64,000 nt of DNA, taken from Puccinellia tenuiflora (Eukaryota > Streptophyta > Magnoliopsida > Poales > Poaceae). Below the pieces are notes generated by a model. It made no database searches. It had not been told where the DNA came from and saw only the letters and a list, made by a program, of their open reading frames with translations. Location: the NCBI GenBank assembly GCA_012064385.1, contig QRDG01000530.1, positions 403,129 to 467,128 of the forward strand, written 5' to 3'. The position numbers and the translations under genes were made by a program. Of the stretch, positions 1 through 10,483 are shown in pieces; position 1 is the stretch's first letter; every line of letters starts with the position of its first letter.

Positions 1-180
1 GCTTATATGTAATAGGTCAATGCTACTCTATGTAATAGTGATTGTCAGTCTACTTTATTTTGTGAGAACTCATTGTCGCTACTCCATGTATTTTGTTTTA
101 TTCTAATTGTTTCTTCATCTAATTGTATTCATTTTTACTTTACTCATTATTTCTTCATCTATTTACCTTAATTTTGGATC

Positions 181-2636
181 ATGTATACTGATGAAACCTA
201 TTTTTTTGTCAATGCGGGAAACATGAAGAAGGCCTTCGCAAAAAAGGTGGGCAGCGTGAAGAAAATCCTGGTGGGATCGAGTTCGACACCACGGCTACCT
301 TCACCTCCACCCTCACCTCCACGTGCGCGGAGTGCACGGCGTGGGAGTACGAGGAGAGAGAGGACTCCTAGTACTCCCCCGGCTGAGGAGACCGAGGGGG
401 ACGTGGAGTACGAGGAGGAGCCGGAGCCGGATTCTGAGGTCGAGTCGCTGGATTCTGAGGAGGGTGAGGAGGAGGACGGCGAGAAGGTGGATGGCGAGGA
501 GGAGGGGGTGAGGAGGGACCTAGGTAGGAGGACTATGAGCTTGACCCGACGCTGCAGTGGGAGCCACCAGAGCAGGAGTGGGTTGAGACTGACCCGACTA
601 TCCCTCCGCCATAGACCAAGCTGCCGTATCAGCGGGGGGTCGCGACACTCCCCGATCTTCCTTACGCCGGGAGTCACACTCTTCTCGTGCCCACCGGGAA
701 AAAGTACTTATTATAGTTTATGTTCAATTTTAGCTTTTCATTGTGTTTTGACCCGCTAACCATACTAATTTTGGTTTTTTCATTGTGTAGGTCATTTGAG
801 TATGTGCCTCCTAAAGTGAAGGGACAGCGTAGCTACGCGAGCATCCTTGGATGTGTTCTCAGGAAGTTCTTCCCTGGGATTGTCACCCTCCCAAACGGTG
901 GCGAGAGTGTAGCTTGGACTTTCAAGCATTACAGCTACGAGGCGGATCCCGAGGGCGAGTACCACAACATGGCGCATAAGACAATCCGCTATTTCTGGGT
1001 AAGTTTGTTTTACTTCTCATCATTCTATAAATCCGAGATTGCACTAATGGCTTTGACCCTATTTTACCTATGTGCATGCTTGTAGAACTTCTTCTCCTAC
1101 CGGCCGGAGGACGAGAACGAGTGCACGCACGTCCTTTTGGAGATGGCCTCTAAGATGGTGATGGACATGCACTATGAGGCTCGTGTGAACTCTGTCCGCA
1201 ATGGGTACGCCGAAAAGATGATTGCGCTGGACAAGAAGTGTGCCCGGGACATCTTGCTGCAGCCATGGCAGTACCTGCTGGTAGCTTCATTTCTATATTA
1301 TCGATTTTGTTGACCGCCATGTAATGTCATTAATATGTGTGTTCTGTGTACGTAGGTGCCTCCTCCATACGTCGGTAACAACGCAGCATGACACCTCGTG
1401 ATGATAGCGTGGTGAACTAGCCCAGAGTACCTCAAGCTGCACGAGGAGGGAAAGGCATAGCGGGCGCACAACAAGGGTGGAACACACCGCCAAGGCAGCC
1501 TCAGCCTCTCCGAATGCGTACAAAAGGAGGTGAGAAAATGTATTCTTTAACCCACCTATGTTCGTGCTCTCTTTCGCAATATCGTCTCCTTTTCACCTAT
1601 GTTCGTGCTCTCTTTGCAGAAAGTGAAGACCGACGTAGACCCCTCGCCCTTCGCCGTTTGGTCAAAGATGCGTACCAGGGATGAGCCGGATCCAGAGACA
1701 GGGTCGATGTGTATCAACAGCGGCGCCGAGTCCCGGAGCACGGGGTACACGGCAAAGTTCAAGGAGCGCCACGGTGAGGACGCTGACCCTCTCACCAGTC
1801 CACTTGACGTCGAGGATGTCGTGCTTGCGGGGGGAGGCAAGGTGAATGGCCGCTTGTGGATAGGTGATAGCTCCGTCGACCCTCGCACCGTCCTGTGTCT
1901 ACGCCAGGTTCGCCATGGGAGGGCGCCTGGTGCGCCTGCTGTGGAGACCCGCCCACGAGTTTCGGGTCTAGCTGTCGACCAGCTCCGGGAGCAGATGCGT
2001 CAGCAGCAGGTGCTCCATGAGCAGCAGCAGGAGCAGATCTGGTAGCAGCAGGAACAGTCCAGGCAGATAATGGAGTGGATGATGAACACGATGCACCTCA
2101 TGGCTCCTGCGGACGGGACTCTTGCTTTTCCTCCACCCATGTTCCCATGGGTATGTTGACTTGTCATTCTATCCATCTTATTGTTGTAACTAAATTATTT
2201 GTGTAATGCGAGCATTTTCCATGTTGTAGATGAATCCAGGATCGGCGGGTGGATCTCACTCGATGGCGCCGCCGCCTGGTGGCCAGGACAATCCGGAGGG
2301 GCAGCCCCAATTCTCCAACCCTTCCGTTGTCCGGAGGCTCCCGTGGGTATGCTCATGACATTGACACTTAGCTATTTTAGTTGTCAAACTTGTCATTTTC
2401 ACTAAGTTAGTTCAATTATGCCCATGCCATTGACACTTAGCTATTTTAGTCGTCAAACTTGCCATTTCCACTTAGTTAGTTTAATTATGCCCATGACATT
2501 GACACTTAGATATTTTAGTTGTCAAACTTGCCATTTCCACTTAGTTAGTTGAAGTATGCTTATGCCATTGACACTTAAGTATTTTAGTTGTAAAACTCAT
2601 GATTTTTGTATGAACTTGTAGGACGATCAACAATGA
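181..2636 (+). pseudogene. CACTA second ORF (Transposase_24/Ptta-En-Spm type), 7 exons, damaged
   Basis: This is the En/Spm-type accessory protein that in characterised elements binds subterminal repeats and helps the transposase. An N-terminal Pro/Ser and acidic low-complexity region is followed by conserved blocks typical of the family (SFEYVPPKVKGQRSYASIL, TLPNGGESVAWTFKHYSYEA, YRPEDENE, VMDMHYEARVNSVRN). Inferred exons are about 181-700, 791-998, 1086-1280, 1356-1529, 1620-2150, 2230-2346 and 2622-2636, each junction with GT and AG; the last exon encodes DDQQ then TGA. Damage: a frameshift near 520-535, in-frame stops near 1388, 1416 and 1458, and TAG at about 2043. Splice sites have survived better than the reading frame. 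A functional product is unlikely. Confidence 0.8.
2361..2600 (+). repeat. 69-bp tandem repeat, about 3.5 copies, inside the last CACTA intron
   Basis: The word TTGACACTTAG (last copy TTGACACTTAA) recurs at 2361, 2430, 2499 and 2568, an exact 69-bp period. Copies differ at a few bases. The array fills intron 6 of the CACTA ORF. Confidence 0.85.
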
Positions 2637-2889
2637 CGTCGATCTTCGCCATCTGTCCATCGTCGTGGAGTTCATGTGGATGCTATGTTGAATTATGCCT
2701 ATGTGGTGTTTGAGATTATGTCTATGCTATGTGGAGTTTGAACTATGTTGAATTAGTCTTATGGAGGAGTTTGATCTTGTTTATATATGTTATGGAGCAC
2801 TATTTAGTCATATTTGTGTGAAAATTGTCATCTATGAATTATTTTGTGAATTATCTGTAAAATGCAGTGATTAAAAAAACAGAAAAAAA

Positions 2890-3460
2890 CTGTGCCATAT
2901 GGTCAATTTGCCGTGTACGGGTACACTGCAAAGTTCTTTGCCGTGAGGAAGCGCATATTGTAGATATGCCGTGTGGTGTTCCAATAGCACACGGCAAAGG
3001 GCGGAGGCCAGGGGTCTGGGCAAAGGCTCTGTGTCGTGCAGGCACACTGCAAAGATGGATAATGTGTCGTGCGCCACCTCCAGTGGCACATGGAAAAGAA
3101 GATTGATGTGCCGTGCGACGCCATGACAAACACCGGGCAAAGGGGGAACGATGTGCCGTGTGGCCTGTGCGAAGCTCACAGCAACGATAGGCATCATGGG
3201 AAACATCTGACACACGACAAAGATCTGGTTTGAGGGTTGACCCTATTCTGACAATTGTGTGCCGTGTAGTGAGCATAGAGCGCATGGCAAAGCCTTTGCC
3301 GTTGTATTTGTGAAAAGCGCACGGCAAAGAACCTTTGCCGACCCGAATTGTGGCGTGAAATCTTTGCCGTGTTGTTCGGCACGGCAAAACCTTTGCCGGG
3401 TTCCGGGAAGCCTTTGCCGTGCGGTACGTCTACACGGCAAAGAATAGATTTCCGGTAGTG
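2890..3460. repeat. CACTA subterminal repeats and right terminal inverted repeat
   Basis: Dense TTTGCCGTG and GTGCCGTG motifs and their complements (for example near 3280-3300, 3320-3345, 3360-3395 and 3410-3440) lead to the terminus CCGGTAGTG. In En/Spm elements such motifs are transposase-binding sites; here that role is inferred. Confidence 0.8.
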
Positions 3461-4788
3461 ATGGAAAGATGCATGTACTTTTATCTTTTCAATGTTCAAA
3501 TTTCTCTAACTTGCATGCCTTACAATCTACATGTCTACTATGGAATCTGTAGGAAAAAAAAAGAGATTTGAACTGTTGTTCTTGATTCTGCACGGTACTT
3601 AATTCTTGAGGCACATCGAAAAAACCCTTACAGTAGGAAATAAAATCTAGATCAAATGAGGGATACATGTAGTGCATAGACCCTAAAAATTCACATACCA
3701 TTTTTTGACAAAAGTGGGGGCGCCAGCTCGAAGAAGGTTTGCGTGGCAGATGTGATGACAGTGAGATGGAAGGGGGGCGGACGAGAAGGTTGCACCAGAG
3801 GAAAGGGGTGAAACGGGAGGGGAGGGAGGCACGACAAAGAAGGGCAGGGTGCAGCTGTCGCGGAGTTAGGGACCGAGTCGAAAACTCAAAATTTGAATCT
3901 GTGAAATTTGAGTGGGTGAGCGGAAAACCGTCCCGGACCAAAATTTGCCTCGTCAGTGGAGGTACGCTTACTGTTAGACACGCTCAAGCGCGCGTGTGGT
4001 AAGCATGACGCATCGCGTCAGAAAGTGCAGTGCTTGTGCAGCTCGTCATAGACAGCTCTGCCTTGCTCCGGTGAATTCGCCTGGCGTCGGACCAACGTCA
4101 CCTCTGTCATTGTAGACACGTATAAGGAGGAGCTCTCGGCGGAGGGTTGCTAGAACCCCCATGAAGACTACGTAGCTCACCAAGGATGCCATGCACGAGC
4201 TTGCCACGCGTAGTGAGTCCTACTTGTTGGGCGCGATTTCGAATCGATGCAGGCGGTATCTCCATGCCTCTCCATGGTCGATGGCGAATGTCAATTTTTG
4301 GGGGAATTTCTTGATGTTGCATACAACGTTGTGATACAAACGCGTAAATGTTATGTTGTGTATTCATATGTAGAATACAATAATGTTATTCTAGATGTAT
4401 GCTACAAATAGTTTTCTCCGATGTTGCAAAAATGTTTCAATAATGTTGGATCCGATGGACATATTTGTTGGATGCGTTGTCTTTTTGCTATGAACGACGA
4501 CGGATTTTTGAACATATTTGGTGAGACCAATGGGTAGTTACATAAGTTATTCACTTTTGCTACATGATGTGTCCAAAATATTTTTTCCTACACATCACAA
4601 GTTAATACAGCTTCACAGGAAAATGTTGCAAACCCATTTCCGAAAATGTTACATACATAAAAAATGCAACACGCCAAACTGTTTTCTTACAATGATCGGA
4701 CAACGCGGAATTTGCTCACTTAATAGTTCGGATGACTCCAAATACAACTGATATTTGCTTGTTTCCTACGGGCAGATGGCTAGCCTTT
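3461..4788. other. Unassigned repeat-like DNA, no gene seen
   Basis: I see no convincing ORF. 3720-3850 is purine-rich. From about 4310 to 4670 the motif ATGTTGCA or AATGTT recurs, which looks like a decayed DNA transposon, but no termini could be fixed. Confidence 0.5.
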
Positions 4789-5830
4789 GTGATACGTCCA
4801 AAACGTATCTATAATTTTTGATTGATTCATGTCACTTTAATATTATTTTATTGGACTAACTTATTAATAGTTTTAAAATGCACAAGTTCTTGTTTTACAC
4901 TTTGATGCGTAGTATTACTTGTGAAATGGCAATAATGCAAACGGAGACTTTTTCGGATGGACTCTTGACTTTCCGAAAATATGTCCCCTCCCCCCCCCCC
5001 CCCCCCCCCCCCCCGCCCCGACAGATTTAGAGATCGTCATGTTCAAGAAAAGAAGTTCTTTTATGATTTGAGGCATTACTTTTGAAATGACTCACATTTT
5101 TGTAAAGAAGGAGTTGACAGTATTCTGAGACGTTGTATACCTAGGCATGAACAAGAACAAATTAATATTGAGAAAATGCCATTCTGGTGCCTATGGTGTA
5201 GACCACGCTGGAGACAGAACCGCATATATATAAGGTGCTGCAATTAGGTTTTATTGGCCTACTTTATTTAAAATGCTGAGAAGTTTATTTTATTTTGTGA
5301 TCAATGTCAAAGATTTGGTAACATTAGTAGATGCAATGAAATTCTTATGAAATATTCTCTTGTTTGTTGAATTTGTTGATTGTTGGGTTTTCGACTTTAT
5401 GGGACATTTTTGTTCTTCGCATGGTAATACTCACATCTTAGTTGCTATCAATTGTGTTACTAAGTGGGTAGAGGCTATTCCAATTCCAAGTGTTGATCAT
5501 AAAACCTCCCTTAAAATGCTTGTCAAGAAGATCAACGCACCACCAAGCGACCAAGCCTGAGAGTATCATGGGTAACGGTACTCCCCTTGGTTTATTCCAA
5601 GCTTGGGGGAGTACCCGGTATCTGTTTTTTCCTCTTTTATTTTATTTTATTTTATTTTCTAGTCAAGTAGTCATATCATGGTTAGGGAAGTTATCTTATA
5701 AGATAGTTGATTGCAATGTGTGTGTTCACTCCTTCAGATTGATTTGTATCTTTTGTGTGTGGTTTGATAATGTAATATAGTCATGAGCTTTCTTTTACTT
5801 TCCCACACTATTTTCTCTAGCATTGCAATT
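4789..5830 (+). mobile_element. Degenerate Ty3/gypsy fragment (LTR-like start plus integrase)
   Basis: An LTR-like opening, TGATACGTCCAAAACGTATC, starts at about 4788, a head common among Triticeae LTR elements. After an AT-rich stretch and a poly-C run (4989-5014) comes a broken integrase (5050-5560). The phrase CCAAGCTTGGGGGAGTACCC near 5598 resembles the usual tail before a 3' LTR. Most of the element is missing. Confidence 0.6.
5040..5560 (+). pseudogene. Gypsy integrase relic (zinc-binding plus start of catalytic core)
   Basis: Read across frames, 5060-5330 gives degraded integrase N-terminal text (FYDLRHYF, KEGVDSILRRCIP, then GFYWPTLFK). 5380-5500 gives the start of the catalytic core with its first Asp region (DCWVFDFMGHF, SSHGNTHILVAINCVTKWVEA). 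The rest of the DDE core is absent: the text stops shortly after DHKTSLKML. The DFMGPF-like wording suggests an Athila/Tat relative. Several frameshifts make it non-functional. Confidence 0.75.
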
Positions 5831-6973
5831 TATCTTACATGCTGATTAGGGATGTTGGCGGACATCCGCCAGATCATTCAAGTGCATCCACCAGACAATC
5901 CGCTTTCACCAGCAAAACTGTATTGAGTTTAGCAGCTCGTCAGATTTGTACACAAACTTTGGGGAGCAGACAGTCTGTCGAGTCATCGTCGAATCTAGCG
6001 GAGACAGGGGTGCCATCCGGCTAGGTAGAGAGGTGGATAGAGATGTAGGTGATTCCGGTGACGGGATAGGCACAAGTTTGCCCAGCTTCGGATCTCGCAA
6101 TGGTGGCGAAACCCTACGTGCTGCTATAATTCAATATAAGGCAATATGAGCCGATTACAATGAAAGTTACAGCGTGCCCTGAGGTGTCCCTCCGTCCGTC
6201 TTATAAAGGCGCCAGGACTAGGGTTTGCAGGAGAAAACCTAACTGACTAAGTTACAGAGTTCTTTACGAATCTTGCTTCGGCCTTGCCTTGGGACCTAAG
6301 TCGACTACTGAGCTGGCCACCTTCTGGAACCTTCCCTTAGCCAGATGGGCCTCCTACGCTTCATCATACTGGGCCGCCCGGTAAGCCGGATTGGCTTACC
6401 ACCACTGTGGGTCACCCTGGTATGCTGGCTCTTATTCTCCTTCATGAAGGTACCTGTTCGGCATATCCCCAACTTTAGACCCTAGAAAGCTTCAAGTTCT
6501 TCAATGGTCGGCTTATGTTTCCCGGCATCAACTCATCCGTCTGTTCAACTTCAAGCCTTTCCAGAACCTTTTGTATTCAAGACATGTCGAACGGCCTTAT
6601 TCTTTGTCAGCTTCGCACATGCCAACTTTTTATGCCAAAAAGCACTTGAGTGCTATGCGACACGCGTTCGCTGATTTGACGGCCTTGCCAGAAATGGCAG
6701 GTCACGTTGACTACGGCATCTTTGAATGCATGGCTGGATTGCATTTCCTGCACAGAGATACGAAGCGTCGGGAAGAAGGATCAGCACCACCATGGCACGA
6801 TCAACATTGCGTGGCAGAAAATGCGGCTTGCAACGGCACGCGCACTAATCTCGGAGCAACTGCTATAAAGGGCCTCCTTATCCTTATCGACGGAATCACC
6901 GCTCCCATTTGCATCTGAACCCTAGCATCCTTGCGCCCAAGATCCACAGATCTCCCGAACTTACTCCATCTCC
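5831..6973. mobile_element. LTR-like remnant of a gypsy element
   Basis: No gene is seen. 6160-6560 has the texture of a grass gypsy LTR: a TTATAAAGG box near 6200, an AGGGTTTGC phrase, and CCGGATTGGC and CCCGGCATC words. It lies beside an antisense-ORF relic (6974-7938), the same order as LTR plus antisense gene at 53748-58691. Boundaries and orientation are not resolved. Confidence 0.4.
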
Positions 6974-7938
6974 ATGCCCTCAAACTCTCCCATCTCCTCT
7001 GCTCCGGCCTGCGAGCCTTCATCCAATACGTCGCCGCTGGCAACGGACATCCTCGTGCCCACCATCGCTGCCCCGAGATTGACGATGGATGCCATGGCAT
7101 ACATCACGGCTGCTGCAAGCTCCTCTGCGTCGCCGGCTACTTCACGCCGCGACGAAATCGCGTTCGCCATGACGGCTTTGGAGGCAGCGGCCACCGTGGC
7201 CGATGCTACTGCTGCGGTGGATGCCGCTGCTGAGGAGGAAAGGGCCGCGGATGAGGAAGAAGGGGAAGCGAGCGATTATGAAGGCATCGTCGAAAATCCC
7301 TCGCATAACTGGGGTCTCTCTATCGTCGACAACCGGGAGCTGACTCTGATGGCGGGTGAAGGAGCCATCCCGCCTCTCTCGGCTTCGGCTTGGAGAGATG
7401 TTGCAGGTGATCCGTCTCCCACACCCGTATGAGACGAACGGGTACTTCTTGTTTCCCATGTCGTCCGCGGCTTTTCTTTGCCGCCTTTGCCTTTTCTTCT
7501 GGAAGTCTTAGTCCATTATGGCCTCCAGCTTCATAACATCACTCCCAATAGTCTTATGTACTTAGCCGGCTTTGTAGCACTCTTCGAAGGCTACCTTGGT
7601 TTAGCTCCTAGGTTAGACTTCTTTAAGTACTGCCTCCTTGTTAAGCGGCAGACCATGAAGAAGGAGCTGTTTGTAGCCGCGATAGAGATTGGTACCCTCA
7701 GGTGCCAATTGTCGATTCGACAAAAGGGTGGGCGTCCACCTTCTTCTATTGCAAGGACGCCCCGCTCCCCAACAAGCCGGTGGGCCTTCTGGCTTTTGAA
7801 GACAAAACCGGCGTGCCCCAGCCATCATGGAAGGGGAAACTGGCAGAAAAGTTGCCGGCCGACCTTGCCGCCATAAAGGCACGGATCACAGAGCTGACCT
7901 CCGGCTCTCCTCACTACAACAGGACAGACCTTTGGTAA
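6974..7938 (+). pseudogene. Relic of a Transposase_28-type (putative gypsy-type) antisense ORF
   Basis: The first 150 codons are Ala/Ser/Glu-rich. A short frameshift at about 7430 leads to the family block LPPLPFLLEVLVHYGLQLHN, then TPNSLMYLAGFVALFEGYLG and APRLDFFKYCLLV, which matches the conserved start of the proteins at 28811, 30387 and 55119 (LREFLDFYGLQLHHL; FLLAILETYQIQLLHLHPNS). A second shift near 7700 leads to WASTFFYCKDAP. The C-terminal part is lost. The function of the family is unknown; the Pfam label refers only to its presence in gypsy-like elements. Confidence 0.65.
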
Positions 7939-8225
7939 CACATGCTTGTGCTACTACAAATCCAAAACAATGTTACTACGGCATGCAGTAACACATTTTT
8001 AAATGTGTTCCCTTAGGCCGTGTTACTAGGAGGTGTCCACGGTCACACATAATAACTGTTGAGTTTATTACTTTCCTGCCCCACTTCCCTTAGCTTTCCT
8101 CGTTTTTGCCCAGCTCGCTTAGCTTTCCTCAATTTTGCCCCACTTCGCTCTATCCACTCTCGCAGGTGGCCAAACGGCGCGTTTCCGTCTGGTCAAGCTT
8201 GTTGACCGTTACTCGGCCTGACTGA
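7939..8225. other. Non-coding stretch upstream of the Pol III-type unit
   Basis: No ORF. 7938-8055 carries several GTAACAC, GTTACTA and TGTGTT words in both orientations, like the subterminal part of a small DNA transposon. 8080-8150 has two imperfect copies of CTTAGCTTTCCTC followed by GCCC. No element ends were found. Confidence 0.35.
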
Positions 8226-8315
8226 CTGCCCGAACTGCCCGAGCTGCCCGAACTGCCCAAACGGGATATTTAGTCCCACCTCGATAGTTGGCAGTGTGAA
8301 CGACCTGTTTATAAG
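8226..8315 (+). promoter_or_regulatory. U6-type (Pol III) snRNA promoter: GCCCR repeats, USE, TATA box
   Basis: Four 9-bp copies of CTGCCCGAA or close variants (8226-8261) sit where monocot snRNA genes carry RGCCCR elements; the GCCCR core matches but the first base is T. The USE-like GTCCCACCTCG is at 8273-8283 (plant consensus RTCCCACATCG, one mismatch). A TATA box, TTTATAAG, is at 8308-8315. The gap between USE and TATA is 24 nt, the spacing of plant Pol III snRNA genes; Pol II snRNA genes have about 10 nt more. The predicted start is 8337, a G. Confidence 0.75.
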
Positions 8316-8336
8316 CCAAATTTGTTAGGGCATATC

Positions 8337-8396
8337 GTTAGCATTGAATGAAGCGGTGCTGTACCGGGCCCGGCGCCCTTCATCCAATGCTAATTT
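8337..8396 (+). ncRNA. Candidate Pol III short-hairpin RNA, about 57-60 nt
   Basis: The base expected as +1 from the TATA spacing is G8337. From the next base the sequence folds back: 8338-8353 pairs with 8378-8393 (15 of 16, with one A/C mismatch at 8347/8384). After one bulged C (8354), 8355-8359 pairs with 8373-8377 including one G-U, leaving a 13-nt loop at 8360-8372. The stem ends exactly at a T5 run. The RNA is not U6, U3, U6atac or any small RNA I recognise. Seen: promoter words, spacing and fold. Inferred: transcription by Pol III. An alternative is a coincidental palindrome inside a transposon. Confidence 0.6.
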
Positions 8397-8398
8397 TT
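8394..8398 (+). terminator. Pol III T5 terminator
   Basis: Five T residues directly follow the last paired base of the hairpin, as expected for Pol III termination, and would leave a short 3' U tail. Confidence 0.6.
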
Positions 8399-9134
8399 AT
8401 GCTAAACCCGGATGTGAAGCAAAGATTAAGACTGAAATTAGTTGTTTTTTTTAAGCAAACAGAAACCAAGGCCGAACAATGATTAGACACACTTAATTAG
8501 GAGTATTAAGACTGAAATTAGATGTTCTAGTACGTACTAATGCATAATGCATGTACTAGTACTGATTTACTAGTATTTCTAATGCTATTACTACTTTTTC
8601 TGCCTCTTCGCGGTTTAAGACTGAAATTGAAATTAAAATTTAAAATACATAAATTACGAAATCACATTACTAGATATTCATACGTACATAAGATCATATT
8701 ACAAAAGACATTACTACTTTACTACTTCACAAAAATTAGGGATTTTGGCACTAAAGAAATAATAAAAAAATGAAAAATGTTTTTTTATCTTGCTTTGGCA
8801 AAGTTGTTTATAATGTCAATACCCATGTTTGTGATTATTTGAATGTTGATGAAACCTCAGATAACCCTGTTGATCCGCTCAAACCCCCACTGTCTCTCTC
8901 CAAACCCTAGCGGCAATCTGTGACCGTTCGATCATACCCTAGCGCCGAACTGCATCCGTCCGATTGGGCGAGCCGGGACAGGCTGGTTCTGCCATGGCTA
9001 AGTTATTGGGGTAACTTGCTATCATTTGTTTCGAGAATATACTTGCTACCATTATACAAGATCAACAAGACAACAACTAATGCACTTAACAAATATTCAC
9101 TTAACAAATAATAATAATAATAATAATAATGTCG
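8399..9134. other. AT-rich non-coding DNA with an AAT microsatellite
   Basis: No gene seen. The phrase TTAAGACTGAAATTAG occurs twice (near 8425 and 8507). An (AAT)n run spans about 9107-9130, directly before the LTR fragment that begins at 9135. Confidence 0.6.
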
Positions 9135-9768
9135 TGTCTTGGATCACGGACACCAGGAGTAAAGGATACCCCCTTTTTAGGTTCGGTATGGGGCGCGAAA
9201 GAGGCTGAGTGACGTCTTCCGCCCGGGGGCTTCGTCTACGCTCGAGATCTATGTACTAGCTAGCAAGCATCACAGAGACACAGGGAGTTTACCCAGGTTC
9301 AGGCCGCCCGGAGGCTAACAGCCCTACTCCTGCATGTCTGGATTGAGAGGTGTATCATGGTGTAGCTTTAAAATGGTGGTCGCGGGTGAGAACCCGGGAC
9401 GTGTTGGCTAGAGGTTGAAGACGAGCTGATCCGGGCCCAGAGGAGATCACCTCTCGCCTAAGCTAACCTTGGACTCATGCACTACCTAGCCTAGCCTCCC
9501 TGAACTTGTCTTCTGGACTTGTGCTCTGTTTCACTTCACTTCGTTCTTCCCCTTGGGTGCCTTGGTCCTCCTTTTATAGGCTAAGGGGATACCACAGGTG
9601 CACCCTTGGGGCCGGAGGCGTTTTGGCGGGAAAACCCCTCCGGGTTCTCCTTAGGAGGCGACGTGGCCTCCTCTCGTCCAAGTATTCTTCTCAGAGGGGG
9701 TAGGTGAGGTCGCCCACCTTTTCCAGGGAAGGCGGACATAGGCTGACAGCTTTTCCGCCTCTGCCCCC
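9135..9768 (-). mobile_element. LTR fragment of a gypsy-type element, minus orientation
   Basis: It starts TGTCTTGG and carries the phrase TTTACCCAGGTTCAGGCC, also found in slightly different form in the LTRs at 53748 and 62112. A TATA box on the minus strand (TATAAAAG, 9578-9571) gives the orientation. It is cut at 9768 by the LTR of the next element. No internal region or second LTR is seen here. Confidence 0.6.
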
Positions 9769-10463
9769 TGTTGGGGAGATGAACCCTGGATACCCTCACT
9801 CCTTCAAACTCCTCATGCCAGCTGCACGACGCCGCCTGCACCACGCCGGCTGGATCACGCCGGCTGGACCGGGCCGCCTGCGTCCACCCGGACGCCAACG
9901 TCCGGCTGGACTGGAGCCGGACCAACCAACCGACAGCTCCGTACCAGTGGGCCAGCCCCGCGTAACCGTTCCCAGTGAACAGTACTTCCTGTCGGGCGTT
10001 CGCTGTACAGAATCATGACAACGAGCTCCAGCCGGACCAGAGAGTAGTTGATGTCATAGGGATAACCTTGTAATTTCCTTGTAACCCAAAACCCTAGCCC
10101 GTTGCCTATATAAGGCGGGCTAGAGCTCCCTGCGCAAGGGGGCAAGCAAGGAGGGAAAGGAGATAGACGAAGGACAGTAGTGGAGAGCAGGAGAATCATC
10201 ATCAACCTCCAGCCGGCTTGGACTTCCAGCCGGCTGCCACCTGAAACAGCTCCAGGAGCACTTTGTAGCCCGTACTCTGTGATCAAGCAATAAGAAACAA
10301 GAAGAGCAGGACGTAGGGGTGTTACCTCCACAAGAGGGCCCCGAACCTGGGTACATCGCGTGTGTTTGCATGCTTGTTACCCAATCCCGCGCGAGCACCA
10401 TCGTTGCCTTGTCCCACACTTCTTTCCATCCTAGATGGATATGCCGTGCAACCCACCACGACA
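9769..10463 (+). repeat. 5' LTR of the large gypsy element
   Basis: It runs from TGTTGGGGAG to CCACGACA, 695 bp. It matches the 3' LTR at 31036-31715 over most of its length, except for a block at about 10128-10235, just downstream of the TATA box, which is unrelated to the corresponding block of the 3' LTR. Confidence 0.85.
10106..10115 (+). promoter_or_regulatory. LTR TATA box
   Basis: CTATATAAGG lies about 360 bp before the LTR end and is repeated in the 3' LTR at about 31369-31378. It should set the start of the genomic RNA. Confidence 0.7.
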
Positions 10464-10483
10464 TTTGGCGCCCACCGTGGGGC
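10464..10483 (+). other. Primer-binding site region
   Basis: Immediately after the LTR end comes TTTGGCGCCCACCGTGGGGC, a primer-binding site wording frequent in plant gypsy elements. The matching tRNA was not determined. Confidence 0.7.

Larger units (their letters stand above)
1..3460 (+). mobile_element. CACTA DNA transposon, 3' part
   Basis: The right terminus is visible: the sequence ends in CCGGTAGTG at 3452-3460, the inverse of a CACTACCGG terminus. About 550 bp of subterminal sequence before it is full of TTTGCCGTG and CACGGCAAAG motifs in both orientations, as in Triticeae CACTA elements. Inside is the element's second ORF (181-2636). The left terminus and the main transposase gene lie before the window, so the left target duplication cannot be checked. 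Confidence 0.85.

Noticed and set aside
4789..5030. Complete LTR pair around the integrase relic
   Set aside because: Only one LTR-like head was found; no second copy could be identified before 5830.
8350..8385. Similarity of the hairpin 5' region, minus strand, to miR159 (TTGGAT-GAAGGG)
   Set aside because: Requires a gap and differs at the 3' half; no miR159 precursor structure.
8337..8396. Hairpin as U6, U6atac, U3 or another known snRNA
   Set aside because: No sequence similarity to any of these as I know them, and it is far too short.
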